A stretch of DNA of 64,000 nt from Bog-950 sp046329515 (GTDB taxonomy: Bacteria; Bacteroidota; Bacteroidia; Chitinophagales; LD1): assembly GCA_046329515.1 (NCBI GenBank), contig JAXLUM010000003.1, positions 310,001-374,000 on the forward strand. Direction: 5' to 3'. Below, one piece after another: positions 44,360 through 53,446 of this stretch. Each line of letters opens with the position of its first letter. Position 1 is the stretch's first letter. The notes under the pieces are model-generated. The model made no database searches, was not told the origin of the DNA, and worked only from the letters and a program-made list of their open reading frames with translations. The position numbers and the translations under genes are program-made.

Positions 44360-44388
44360 GCAACAAATATAGCGGGGCTTTCGGTAAT

Positions 44389-44703
44389 CTATAAATACCG
44401 CAAAAAGGCAAATGCACGGCGTTTTTTAAGATAGCTAAGGTCTTTATCGTTGGCAAAGGCTTCTCGCTCAAAAACAATTTCTTTATAAGCCTTTAAGTGT
44501 TGCCGGTATTTTAGTAAGTTAATTAAGTAGTTGAACAGGTAAAGCAGGTAAAAAGGAATGATAAGTAACTCCAACTGCTGGCGATGGTGTATCTTCTCGT
44601 GGTATTTGAGCGATACATCCTGCCGCATTTCATCCTTTTTAATAAGGATGAACGGCCAAACGGCCATAGCCGAATAAGGCACCCATCGGAATACGATAAT
44701 CAT
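44389..44703 (-). CDS. Small membrane protein with a HEXXH motif
   Basis: A 104-residue protein. It has a hydrophobic N-terminal segment, then YHEKIHHRQQLELLIIPFYLLYLFNY (cited in parts: HEKIH near 35-39, LLIIPFYLLYLFNYL as a membrane helix) and FEREAFAN near 79-86. The HEKIH followed by a Glu in EREA is the layout of a zinc peptidase site of the M56/gluzincin kind, but the protein is far too short for a known peptidase. Similar short proteins (NHExIHxxQ) are widespread in Bacteroidota, from memory, with no known role. Its ATG overlaps the M1 peptidase stop by one base. Confidence 0.7.
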   Translation of the reverse strand: MIIVFRWVPYSAMAVWPFILIKKDEMRQDVSLKYHEKIHHRQQLELLIIPFYLLYLFNYLINLLKYRQHLKAYKEIVFEREAFANDKDLSYLKKRRAFAFLRYL

Positions 44704-47700
44704 TAGAAGGTGCGGCTTATACCTACTACCCAGCGGAAAGCAAAGTGATTTTGATTTACGTAAGGCGAATGACTGATGAAGAAAGGTACATCAAAGCGGA
44801 AGGTAAGCGGGCGAATGTTTTGCAGAGGCCCCCATTTTTTTATGGTTAAGGCAAGGCCGGCGCCCGCATCAAAACGAACCTGCGAGAGTTGTTGCTTATT
44901 GCTGCTATTGCTATAACCCATTGCGCCTGCATCACCAAACAGGTAGGTGTTTAATTGCACCCAGTCTTTAAGGTTTTGCTTCTTTACTCGTACTATGCGG
45001 TTAAAATCCACCTCGGCATTAATAGCGAAACCTGATGGCCCTTTATAGGTTGGCATAATAACACCGTTTTTATCCAGCTCGGGCACAAGGTAACCAACAT
45101 AACCACGCATGTTTAATCCACCACCAAAATGCAGGTGGCTTATATCATCGCGGTAACGATAGCCCCAACCTTCGGGTACGAAACCCGCAGCACGGTAGTA
45201 TTTGCTATCCATCATTTCTTCAGGGTTTCCGCCTGCCAGGAATAGCGAACTTTCACTTGGTAAATCGCGGCCGGTGCCTATACGTCCGTAAATGCGTGTG
45301 CGAAAATCCAGTTTCCAAACGCTGGCTTTAAGCACATTGGTAAATTCGAAATAGTGATAATCGAACGAATTGCCCAACAAGCCGCTGCGCAAGTGCCCCG
45401 TCATATAGCCGTTAAACTTCTCTTTATTGTACACGTAGGTGGCTGTTACGTTAATGGAGGCATTAAACTTTTTAGCAGTGGTCCATATAGTACTCCATTC
45501 ACCGGGGTAAAGCAGGTAGTTTCTCCATTCCTCGCGGTTACGGGTAAAGGCCTTAATATTAAAATCAAGCGATACGTTTTGCGGAAGTTGTTTGGTAATA
45601 CCTGTTTTATACATTTCGCAACCATCCAACCAGCGGCTCTGGAAGTAGAAGGTAGACTTCTTAAATACTTTATCAATTGCCGTAGAGTAGCTGAAGTTGT
45701 AGCTGAACCAACCGGCTTTCTTTTTCATTTCATTGGTAAAGAAATAACGGTCTCCACCCTGCGCCAGGTGTGTATTTACCCAGGCTGTAAACGAGAAGTT
45801 ATGCTTAATCCCCATGTAATTGCCATTGATGTTAATGCCCAGTTTAAAACCATCATAGGCATTCCACCATATATCGGGCCGCATATATATGCGGTATTTC
45901 TTCCAACTTGGGAACGGATAAATGCGGCTATCAAAACGCACTTCGGCTTTTACCTTTTTCGCATTGTCCAGCATATTAATATCCGCCAGTCGTTCACTGG
46001 GGTCTATAATTACATTCTTAATTCCGCCGGGTATGGTAACGTGGGCAACATAGGTAGGCTGCAACTTATCCCAACCATACCATTTACCTAAAGTTTCTGC
46101 TTTGGTTTCTTTCTCAAACCAGGTGTTTGGTACGTAGTAATCGTATACCGAATCATTTTTGGCGATAACGCGCAAATCAATAGGCATTTGCATGCGCCCC
46201 TTGCGGATAATGGTTATCTCGTATTCGTCTTTAAATCTTCCTTTTTTAATGCGCCCAACTTTGTAATCAATATTCTTGGTGGTTTCCATCCACTCATCAA
46301 AAAACCAATTCAGGTCAAGGTGTGTAAACTGGCTAATGGAGTTTCTGAAATCTTCCGGATAAGGATGCGCAAACTTCCACTGGGCTACGTAATGTTTCAT
46401 AGCCGCAGAAAATAATGAATCACCTAACACATACTGCAGGTTATACAGCATAGTGGAGGTTTTCATATAAACGTGGCGGTAACCGCCACCTTGGCCCAGT
46501 GCACCATTAAAACCATCGCTGTGTGTATTTAGCGGCTCATCATTGTATTGAATGGCGTCAGCTAAATAGCCGTAGAATACCTTACTATCGCGCGCATTGG
46601 TTGGTTCGTAAAATTTGCGGATATACCATTGCTTAATAGTGTCGTAGGCAACTGTTTTGCCGTCTATGGCTTCCATGCCCCAACTGGTTAAAAACTGCGT
46701 AAAGCCTTCATCCAACATAGCGCGATAGGTTTCGTTATTGCCTATCATACCGTAAAACCAATTGTGCCCAACCTCGTGCACCAACAAGCCGTGGTATTCC
46801 TTATCGCGCCCGCCGTCCATAGTTATCATGGGGTATTCCATACCATCGGCGGCATCGGCCACAACAATTTTCGGGTATTCAAATACACCAAAATCCCTGC
46901 TGAATACCGTAATAATTTTCGCCAGGTATTCACTTGCATTTTGCCAGCCGCTTGCATGAGGTTCCTGCACTATAGCCACGCAACGCACGCCTGCGCCATT
47001 TGCACGGCCCGGATAAATTATAGTATCGTGTATTCTATAGGTAGGGTCGGCAGTAAAGGCAAAGTCATGCACGTTCTCGGCGTGGTAAATCCAGGTTTTA
47101 GTTTCGCCTTTTTTGTATTTAATAATGATAGAAGGTATAGTGTCCCACTTGGTATTTTTGAAATTGTAGATGTCTAACTTCTTTTTCAGGGTATCAGGCA
47201 ATACTTCTTTTTCATTCTGCAATACACCGGTAGCCTCCAGAATATAATTACTTGCAAAGGTCAGTTCTACATCAAAGGTTCCATAGTCGCCGTAAAATTC
47301 CCTGTTCAAATGTTGGTCGGTGTTCCAACCGCTTTTGCGGTCGTACACGCAAACCTTAGGGTACCACTGACAACCGTTGTAGTGATTAAAGCCTGAGGCT
47401 TTATATTTTTTCATGCGGCGGCGCGTAGTGCCCGTATCGTAAAAGGTGCGGAATTTTAAATTGAAACTGCGTGAGCTGTTAGGTAAAAGCGGTTTGGTTA
47501 AAAACACTTTCAGTATGGTATTATCTAACTGCGTTTTTAAAATTTCATCGTCACTTTTCAATTCGTCAATCTGTGTTCCCAGGCCGGCGCTTTCATATTT
47601 GCCGTAGCGCGGGTGCATATCATTATTTTCCTGAAGGTTATCGAGGTAGGAGCCGGGCTGAAAAGCGTTTTGATATAAATGGAAGTATATGTAATAAAGT

Positions 47701-47951
47701 GTATCGGGGGAGTTGTTGTAGTAGGTTAACTCCTCGTTGCCGGTAATTATATCCGTGGTTTCATCAATGGAAGCCTTAATTTTATAATGAACATCCTGTT
47801 GCCAGTAGCCTTCAAACGGTTTGCGGTTCTTCCAGTAATAGGGATTGGTAACTGAGCGGTAATTATTTTCAGGTCCGCTATCGGAATAGGTTTGTGCAAA
47901 ACCATTAACAATAAAAACACAGCAAATAAAGGCGCTAAGTAACTTTTGCAT
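44703..47951 (-). CDS. M1-family metallopeptidase (aminopeptidase N-like)
   Basis: A 1082-residue exported peptidase. A signal peptide follows the ATG at 47951 (QKLLSAFICCVFIVNGFAQ); the frame is open to 48011, but that start lacks a signal. The N-terminal M1 beta domain begins with HYKIKASIDETTDIITGNEELTYYN-like strands, and the catalytic zinc motif HEVGH is at 392-396 with the third ligand Glu 415 (HEXXH-X18-E). The C-terminal ~450 residues are beta-rich (KFNGYMTGHLRSG, GGGLNMRGYVGYLVPE) and look like an outer-membrane barrel rather than the usual M1 ERAP domain. M1 enzymes remove N-terminal residues from peptides. It is divergent from dprA. Confidence 0.88.
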   Translation of the reverse strand: MQKLLSAFICCVFIVNGFAQTYSDSGPENNYRSVTNPYYWKNRKPFEGYWQQDVHYKIKASIDETTDIITGNEELTYYNNSPDTLYYIYFHLYQNAFQPGSYLDNLQENNDMHPRYGKYESAGLGTQIDELKSDDEILKTQLDNTILKVFLTKPLLPNSSRSFNLKFRTFYDTGTTRRRMKKYKASGFNHYNGCQWYPKVCVYDRKSGWNTDQHLNREFYGDYGTFDVELTFASNYILEATGVLQNEKEVLPDTLKKKLDIYNFKNTKWDTIPSIIIKYKKGETKTWIYHAENVHDFAFTADPTYRIHDTIIYPGRANGAGVRCVAIVQEPHASGWQNASEYLAKIITVFSRDFGVFEYPKIVVADAADGMEYPMITMDGGRDKEYHGLLVHEVGHNWFYGMIGNNETYRAMLDEGFTQFLTSWGMEAIDGKTVAYDTIKQWYIRKFYEPTNARDSKVFYGYLADAIQYNDEPLNTHSDGFNGALGQGGGYRHVYMKTSTMLYNLQYVLGDSLFSAAMKHYVAQWKFAHPYPEDFRNSISQFTHLDLNWFFDEWMETTKNIDYKVGRIKKGRFKDEYEITIIRKGRMQMPIDLRVIAKNDSVYDYYVPNTWFEKETKAETLGKWYGWDKLQPTYVAHVTIPGGIKNVIIDPSERLADINMLDNAKKVKAEVRFDSRIYPFPSWKKYRIYMRPDIWWNAYDGFKLGININGNYMGIKHNFSFTAWVNTHLAQGGDRYFFTNEMKKKAGWFSYNFSYSTAIDKVFKKSTFYFQSRWLDGCEMYKTGITKQLPQNVSLDFNIKAFTRNREEWRNYLLYPGEWSTIWTTAKKFNASINVTATYVYNKEKFNGYMTGHLRSGLLGNSFDYHYFEFTNVLKASVWKLDFRTRIYGRIGTGRDLPSESSLFLAGGNPEEMMDSKYYRAAGFVPEGWGYRYRDDISHLHFGGGLNMRGYVGYLVPELDKNGVIMPTYKGPSGFAINAEVDFNRIVRVKKQNLKDWVQLNTYLFGDAGAMGYSNSSNKQQLSQVRFDAGAGLALTIKKWGPLQNIRPLTFRFDVPFFISHSPYVNQNHFAFRWVVGISRTF

Positions 47952-47963
47952 CAGCAGGAATTC

Positions 47964-47971
47964 TAAATTTG
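47964..47971 (+). promoter_or_regulatory. Probable -7 promoter element of dprA
   Basis: TAAATTTG matches TAnnTTTG exactly, 25 bases before the GTG start at 47996. A TTTG is present at 47945-47948, but the 15-base spacer is shorter than usual. Confidence 0.4.
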
Positions 47972-47995
47972 ACAGCCTCAAAATAAATACAATTA

Positions 47996-49111
47996 GTGAA
48001 TAGCGCCGCAAACGAAACGCTTTACCGTATAGCCCTTACCTTATTGCCTAATGTGGGCTTTGTGTTGGCTAAAAACCTTATAGCCTATTGCGGCAGTGCA
48101 TCTGAAGTTTTTAAGGCATCGAAAGGGAAGCTGGAGAAAATACCCTTGATAGGTGAGGAGCGCGCACGTGGCATTGTTGAAGCCGATGTAATGGCTGAGG
48201 CCGAAGCAGAGCTTAAGTTTATAGAGGAATACGGTATTACACCACTGTTTTTTACAGATGCAGAATACCCGCAGCGCTTAAAAGAATGCAATGATTCGCC
48301 CATGGTGCTTTACTACAAGGGAAATGCAAACCTTAATGCTGATAAGGTGGTGGCCATTGTAGGAACCCGGCGCGCTACGGAATATGGAAAAGAGGTTACC
48401 AAAAAGCTGGTGCAGGGTTTAAGCGAACAAGGGGTACTGGTAGTAAGCGGACTGGCTTATGGTATTGATGGGGTTGCCCACCAAACAGCCTTGGAGAATG
48501 GGGTAAACACGGTGGGCGTTTTAGGCCATGGTTTAAACACACTTTACCCCGCGCAGCATAAAAACATGGCGAAGAAAATGATAGAGCAAGGTGGATTGTT
48601 AACCGAGTACCGCTCAACAGAAGAAATGAAGCCGCATAATTTTCCTAACCGAAACAGGATTGTGGCCGGTATGAGCGATGCGGTGATTGTAATTGAATCA
48701 GCAGCTGATGGTGGTGCTTTGCTTACAGCCAACCTTGCCCATGGCTATAACCGCGATGTATTTGCTTACCCGGGAAGAACTACAGATAAATTCAGTGCAG
48801 GCTGCAACCTGCTTGTAAAGAGCAACAAAGCCACCTTAATTGAAAATGTAAATGATTTTTGGTCGGCCATGAACTGGCTGCCCGGTGATGCGGATGCAAA
48901 ACCTAAGTTTCAGCAAAGGCAGTTGGCGCTTAATCTATCAGCCGAAGAAAAAGCGATTTTTGATGTGTTAAACGAGAAGGGGGAAAGTGATATAGATACC
49001 TTAACTGCCCTTTGCGAAATAAACTCGGGCTCGTTAGCGGTTACTTTATTAGAGATGGAAATGAATGGCTTGCTGGTGGCTTTACCGGGCAAGCGCTATA
49101 AACTTTTATAA
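47996..49111 (+). CDS. dprA: DNA-processing protein DprA
   Basis: A 371-residue single-strand-DNA-binding protein that loads RecA during natural transformation. An N-terminal SAM/HhH-like domain (LLPNVGFVLAKNLIAYCGS) is followed by the Rossmann core: VVAIVGTRRATEYGK near 119-133, VVSGLAYGIDGVAHQTAL near 150-167, GVLGHGLNTLYPAQHKNM near 173-190, FPNRNRIVAGMSDAVIV near 217-233 and the C-terminal winged helix. The start codon is GTG. It lies alone on this strand next to a membrane hydrolase gene 8 bases downstream. Confidence 0.95.
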   Translation: MNSAANETLYRIALTLLPNVGFVLAKNLIAYCGSASEVFKASKGKLEKIPLIGEERARGIVEADVMAEAEAELKFIEEYGITPLFFTDAEYPQRLKECNDSPMVLYYKGNANLNADKVVAIVGTRRATEYGKEVTKKLVQGLSEQGVLVVSGLAYGIDGVAHQTALENGVNTVGVLGHGLNTLYPAQHKNMAKKMIEQGGLLTEYRSTEEMKPHNFPNRNRIVAGMSDAVIVIESAADGGALLTANLAHGYNRDVFAYPGRTTDKFSAGCNLLVKSNKATLIENVNDFWSAMNWLPGDADAKPKFQQRQLALNLSAEEKAIFDVLNEKGESDIDTLTALCEINSGSLAVTLLEMEMNGLLVALPGKRYKLL

Positions 49112-49119
49112 TCCCGCTT

Positions 49120-49680
49120 ATGGCTTCAGCTTTTTCGCATGCAGTAGCTTCCTTTGGCATTGGCAGCCTTACTAAGTTAAGTAAGCACCTTAGCGCTAAG
49201 GGAATGGACTGGAAGTTTTGGCTGCTGGGCGCCTTTTGCGCTGCCGTACCCGATGCGGACGCCATTGGTTTTAAACTGGGCGTACCATATGATAGTTTCT
49301 GGGGGCACCGCGGTTTTACGCACTCTTTTGTGTTTGCGCTTTTATTGGCCTTGGTAGTAACCTTTACTTTTTACAATACCGAGAAATTTGGCACCAAACG
49401 CTGGTGGCTTTTATTGCTCTTCTTTTTTCTGGCAACAGCCTCACACCCGATACTGGACGCTATGACTACCGGTGGCCTTGGCGTGGCTTTCTTTTCGCCT
49501 TTTGATAACACCCGTTATTTCTTTCCCTTCCGGCCTATAAAGGTTTCGCCTATAGGGGTAACGCAGTTTTTCAGCGAATGGGGCTGGCGGGTTATAAAAA
49601 GTGAATTAGTATGGGTTTGGCTTCCATCGTTTTTAGTTATCATTATTGCTCAATTATTCAGGAAATTGTCCGCCCGATAA
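49120..49680 (+). CDS. YdjM-like membrane-bound metal-dependent hydrolase family protein
   Basis: A 186-residue membrane protein of the YdjM/LexA-binding inner-membrane hydrolase family. Conserved features: SAFSHAVASFGIG at the N-terminus, AAVPDADAIGF near 46-56, HRGFTHSFVFAL near 66-77, ATASHPILDAMTTGGLGVAFFSPF near 104-127 (His/Asp ligands) and FPFRPIKVSPIG. The family resembles phospholipase C/P1 nuclease folds, but function is not settled. It starts 8 bases after dprA and is probably co-transcribed. Confidence 0.85.
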   Translation: MASAFSHAVASFGIGSLTKLSKHLSAKGMDWKFWLLGAFCAAVPDADAIGFKLGVPYDSFWGHRGFTHSFVFALLLALVVTFTFYNTEKFGTKRWWLLLLFFFLATASHPILDAMTTGGLGVAFFSPFDNTRYFFPFRPIKVSPIGVTQFFSEWGWRVIKSELVWVWLPSFLVIIIAQLFRKLSAR

Positions 49681-49714
49681 CCTTTTTTATTTTGGCGGCT
49701 AAAACAGAAAGGAA

Positions 49715-52141
49715 GTGGCCAAACAGAATCTGAAATCGAAGACAAGTGTAAAGGAACCAGCACCCGTTGCTCCCCCTGTTACCCCGGCAAAAAAGTTGCC
49801 GCCTTCTATTCTTTACTTTTTCATTTTCCTCTTTTCATTCCTTATCTATTCCAACACCTTATGGAATAAGTATGCCATTGATGATGTAATTGTTGTAACC
49901 GATAATAAATACACCAAGAAAGGTACAGCCGGTATTAAAGAGCACTTTACGCATGATATGTTTGAAGGCTTTTTTGGCGAGCGCGGCGCTATGCTGGTTA
50001 GCGGTGGCCGTTACCGCCCTTTAAGTATGGCCTTGCTTTCGGTAGAGTATGAAATAACGCGCCACATGAAAGGCGATAAGCGCGATGTAATTACCGACCA
50101 GAATGTGATAATAGGCGACCAGGACCCTTACTTAAGTCCGTTTCTCAGCCACTTTATTAATGTGCTGCTGTTTTCGCTTACCAGTGTGGTGCTTTACTAT
50201 CTGCTTACCTTAATTATACCGGCAAAGTATGCGTTAAAAACAAAGTATGGAGATTTTGGCGTAGCCTTTTTTGCGACGCTCCTTTATGCCGCCCATCCTA
50301 TACATACGGAGGCCGTAGCCAACATTAAGGGGCGCGATGAGGTAATGTGTATGCTGTTTTCGTTACTGGCGCTTGTTGCTGCCGTTAAGTATGTGCGCAC
50401 CGATAAAATTGTGCATGTGCTATGGGGCACGCTGGTGTTTTTCATCGCCTTGCTTTCCAAGGAGAACGCCATTACGTTTTTTGCTGTAATACCTTTAACC
50501 TTTTTCTTTTTTACCAAGGCTAAAATGAAGCATTACGCCATAGTATTACTTCCGTTTTTGGTAGCCGGCGGTATTTTCTTAGGGCTGCGCAGTTCAAGCA
50601 CCAAGGCGGGTTTAGGGCAGGATACCCCTGAAGTATTAAACAACCCCTACATATTAGCTAAAGGCGGTATTAAACCTAATGAACAACGCATTACTCCGTT
50701 TTTATACCGCGATAAGGTAACAGGTGAATACACTTTCTATAAAGAATGTTTTGCCACCACCTTTGTAACCTTTGCTTATTACTTTAAAACGCTGGTGTTG
50801 CCGCATCCGCTAACGCATGATTACTACTACAACCAAATTCCTTTTGTTGGGTTCGATAGCCTGGTGTTTTGGTTATCGTTTCTGCTAAACATAGGTTTAT
50901 TGGTGTATGCCTTTATAGGGTTAAAAGAAAAGAGCATAGTATCGTATTGCATACTATTTTACTTCGTCACCTTTTCGGTAGCCTCTAACTTTTTCTTTAC
51001 CGTAGGTGTGTTAATGAATGAGCGCTTTATTTACATGAGTTCGCTTGGCTTTTGCATTTTGCTGGCGTACCTGTTTGTGCGTTCAACCGAGCGTTATAAG
51101 CTGGATAGCAAGATTGTTTTGGGTGTGCTGCTATTGGTAGGCGTGCTGTATTCAGCAAAAACGTTTACACGTAATTTTGACTGGAAGGACAGCTTTACAC
51201 TTTTCCGCCGCGATGTTCGTTGGAGTCCTAACTCTGCTAAAATACAAACCTCAGTGGGTGGCGATTTGGCCAAGGCTGCGAACTCAGATATTTCTCGTTT
51301 GCGCGATAGCGGCGTTATCCGCACTATCTTCTGCGATTTACGTGCCGATGACCAATTGTTGAACTCACTGAACTCGCTGCCTGATTCTACTATATCGCAT
51401 ATGCTGTTGGACTCGTCCATAGCGCATTTAAATGAGGCAATACGTATTTACCCAAGCCATTCCAACGCATGGGTGTTGTTAGGTAACAGTTGGTATAACC
51501 GCCGGCATAAGCCCGAAGAGGTTATCCCTATGTATGCCAATGCAGCGCGCTTTAATGTGAATGGCAGTTACGATGCTTTCTTTAATCTCGGGTTTCTGTA
51601 TAACGAAATCAATAAACCTGATTCGGCTAAAAAGTATTTGCTTTTAGCAAGAAGCATTAAACCTGAGCAAGAGGCCTATAGGTTTTTGTTGGCATACGTT
51701 TCGGCTAAACTAAATCAGCAGGATTCTGTAGAATATTGGCTGAATATAGGTTCGCAAAAGCGCCCCGTTGCCGGTGAAGATTATTATAAAATAGGAACAG
51801 GCTTTGGTAAAGTAGCGGGTAATTTTCCTTTAGCAATAGAGTATTTGAAAAAGGCAACAGAGGCCAGCCCTAAGGTTGAATTGTATTGGGAGGACCTTGG
51901 CGTTGCTTATGGTCTTTCGGGCCGCTACCCTGAGGCTATTGAGGCGGCGAACAAACTGGTAGCACTAAACCCTAAATACAAGGCGGCGTACATGAACCTG
52001 TTTGTAAGCTACCGTATGGTGGGCAATGCTAAAATGAGCGAGGAAAGCTATAACAAGGCCAGGGAACTGGATCCTACAATGGCCCCTTATAACAGCCAAC
52101 CGCAATCGGGTGTTTTTGCACAAAAGCCGGGCAACAAATAA
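49715..52141 (+). CDS. Polytopic membrane protein with TPR domain, TMTC-like
   Basis: An 808-residue protein with a GTG start preceded by AGAAAGGAA. After a Pro-rich cytoplasmic tail (APVAPPVTPAKKLPPS) come about ten membrane helices with a first loop YAIDDVIVVTDNKYTKKG near 52-69 and HPIHTEAVANIKGRDEVMCMLF near 192-213, the pattern of TMTC/DUF1736-type GT-C glycosyltransferases. The C-terminal third (about 560-790) is a set of tetratricopeptide repeats (GDLAKAANSD, NSAKIQTSVGG, ALNPKYKAAYMNLF). In animals TMTC proteins O-mannosylate cadherins; in bacteria the substrate is unknown. It ends one base before the convergent dinB stop. Confidence 0.82.
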   Translation: MAKQNLKSKTSVKEPAPVAPPVTPAKKLPPSILYFFIFLFSFLIYSNTLWNKYAIDDVIVVTDNKYTKKGTAGIKEHFTHDMFEGFFGERGAMLVSGGRYRPLSMALLSVEYEITRHMKGDKRDVITDQNVIIGDQDPYLSPFLSHFINVLLFSLTSVVLYYLLTLIIPAKYALKTKYGDFGVAFFATLLYAAHPIHTEAVANIKGRDEVMCMLFSLLALVAAVKYVRTDKIVHVLWGTLVFFIALLSKENAITFFAVIPLTFFFFTKAKMKHYAIVLLPFLVAGGIFLGLRSSSTKAGLGQDTPEVLNNPYILAKGGIKPNEQRITPFLYRDKVTGEYTFYKECFATTFVTFAYYFKTLVLPHPLTHDYYYNQIPFVGFDSLVFWLSFLLNIGLLVYAFIGLKEKSIVSYCILFYFVTFSVASNFFFTVGVLMNERFIYMSSLGFCILLAYLFVRSTERYKLDSKIVLGVLLLVGVLYSAKTFTRNFDWKDSFTLFRRDVRWSPNSAKIQTSVGGDLAKAANSDISRLRDSGVIRTIFCDLRADDQLLNSLNSLPDSTISHMLLDSSIAHLNEAIRIYPSHSNAWVLLGNSWYNRRHKPEEVIPMYANAARFNVNGSYDAFFNLGFLYNEINKPDSAKKYLLLARSIKPEQEAYRFLLAYVSAKLNQQDSVEYWLNIGSQKRPVAGEDYYKIGTGFGKVAGNFPLAIEYLKKATEASPKVELYWEDLGVAYGLSGRYPEAIEAANKLVALNPKYKAAYMNLFVSYRMVGNAKMSEESYNKARELDPTMAPYNSQPQSGVFAQKPGNK

Positions 52142-53377
52142 TTAATAATGCCGGTGTGCCGGTGGGGTAGGAGGTTCTCCGCTCCAGGGGTCCCACACAT
52201 CTAAATTGGTTTGGTCCATTATAGCGGCCTTTGTTATTACTCTGCTATGCTTGTATTTTTTGCGCAGGTAATCCATTTGCTGATAAAGCTGTATCAATTC
52301 CACTGAATCCTCCAGCAGGTTTATCTGGTGGCCGCCACCTACTAAATGGCTGCACCGCAATCCTATGGTGCGTATCAATTGCCTGCGTTCAAAAAGCTTA
52401 TCAAATATGGTTAGCGCTTTTTCTACAATAATGTGGTCGCAACTGGTGTAGGCTATTCTTTCTTGCCGGGTATAAGTCTGTAAATCGCTGTAACGGATTT
52501 TTACCGTTATGCAGGCCGTTAGCTTGTTGCCTAAACGCAATTGATAGGCTATTCCTTCAGCCATAGCACGCAGTATGTTGCGCAGTTTAGTAAGGTCAAT
52601 AGTATCGCGGTCAAAGGTGCGTTCCAGCGATAAGGATTCGCGTTCATAAAACGGTTTAAGCGGTGTGTTATCTATGCCCTGTGCGCGTAGCCATAGGGTA
52701 TGTCCGTTTTTGCCGAATACTTTTTCTAATGCTTTTTGCGGCATTTGTTGCAGCGTATGCACCTTTTGTACGCCAAGTTCGCGTAGCACATTGAAGGTTT
52801 CGTTGCCTACCATTGGCAGCCGCTTTACTGGTAAAGGCGCCAGAAAAATTTTTTCAGCACCTAATGGAATGGCCATTTTACCATTAGGTTTTGATACGCT
52901 GGTGGCCACCTTTGAAACAGTTTTGTTTTTGGCCAGGCCCATAGATATAGGCAGGCCGGTTTGTTTCATAATCTGGCTACGTATTTCGGTAGCGTATTTA
53001 GCAATACCGAAAATTTTATCCATACCGCTCATGTCTATGTAAAACTCATCTACCGAGGCCTTTTCCAACAGGGGAACTTTCTCGCGAAGTATATCGGTAA
53101 CAACGGCTGATAGTTTGCTGTATTTACCTGAATCGCCACGCACCACGGCTGCTTCGGGGCAAAGCCTGCGGGCAATTTTCATAGCCATACCTGCGTATAT
53201 GCCAAAGCCGCGTGCCTCGTAACTGCACGAAGCCACCACACCCCGGTCAGTAATACCGCCTACCAGTACGGGCTTGCCGTTTAATTCGCTATTAAGCAAG
53301 CGTTCTACTGAAACAAAAAACTCATCAAGGTCAAAATGCACTATGCTTTTGCCCTGCTCTTCTTCAGGTATGTCCAT
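52142..53377 (-). CDS. dinB: DNA polymerase IV (Y-family translesion polymerase)
   Basis: A 411-residue error-prone polymerase. Family motifs: IVHFDLDEFFVSVERLL near 12-28 with the first metal-binding Asp, GKPVLVGGITDRGVVASCSYEARGFGIYAGMAM (cited in part; CSYEARGFGI near 50-59), KASVDEFYIDMSGMDKIFG near 103-121 with the second acid pair, SMGLAKNKTVSKVAT near 142-156, and the little-finger domain with LSLERTFDRDTID. The C-terminus ends in a His/Pro tail without a clear beta-clamp motif near the very end. A 21-base palindrome touches the start codon and may control it. Confidence 0.95.
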   Translation of the reverse strand: MDIPEEEQGKSIVHFDLDEFFVSVERLLNSELNGKPVLVGGITDRGVVASCSYEARGFGIYAGMAMKIARRLCPEAAVVRGDSGKYSKLSAVVTDILREKVPLLEKASVDEFYIDMSGMDKIFGIAKYATEIRSQIMKQTGLPISMGLAKNKTVSKVATSVSKPNGKMAIPLGAEKIFLAPLPVKRLPMVGNETFNVLRELGVQKVHTLQQMPQKALEKVFGKNGHTLWLRAQGIDNTPLKPFYERESLSLERTFDRDTIDLTKLRNILRAMAEGIAYQLRLGNKLTACITVKIRYSDLQTYTRQERIAYTSCDHIIVEKALTIFDKLFERRQLIRTIGLRCSHLVGGGHQINLLEDSVELIQLYQQMDYLRKKYKHSRVITKAAIMDQTNLDVWDPWSGEPPTPPAHRHY

Positions 53378-53397
53378 AAGCTATTATTATTAGCTTA
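53377..53397 (-). promoter_or_regulatory. 21-base palindrome at the dinB start, candidate operator
   Basis: TAAGCTA and TAGCTTA, perfect inverted repeats, flank a 7-base TTATTAT centre, and the element reaches into the first base of the dinB ATG. A regulator bound here, or the mRNA hairpin, would block translation or transcription of the polymerase. The sequence is not one of the LexA boxes I know (neither CTGT-N8-ACAG nor the GAAC-N4-GTTC type), so the regulator is unknown. Confidence 0.5.
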
Positions 53398-53446
53398 TGC
53401 TAAAATAATTAGTATTTTGGAATTTATGCGAGAAAGATTTTAATGG

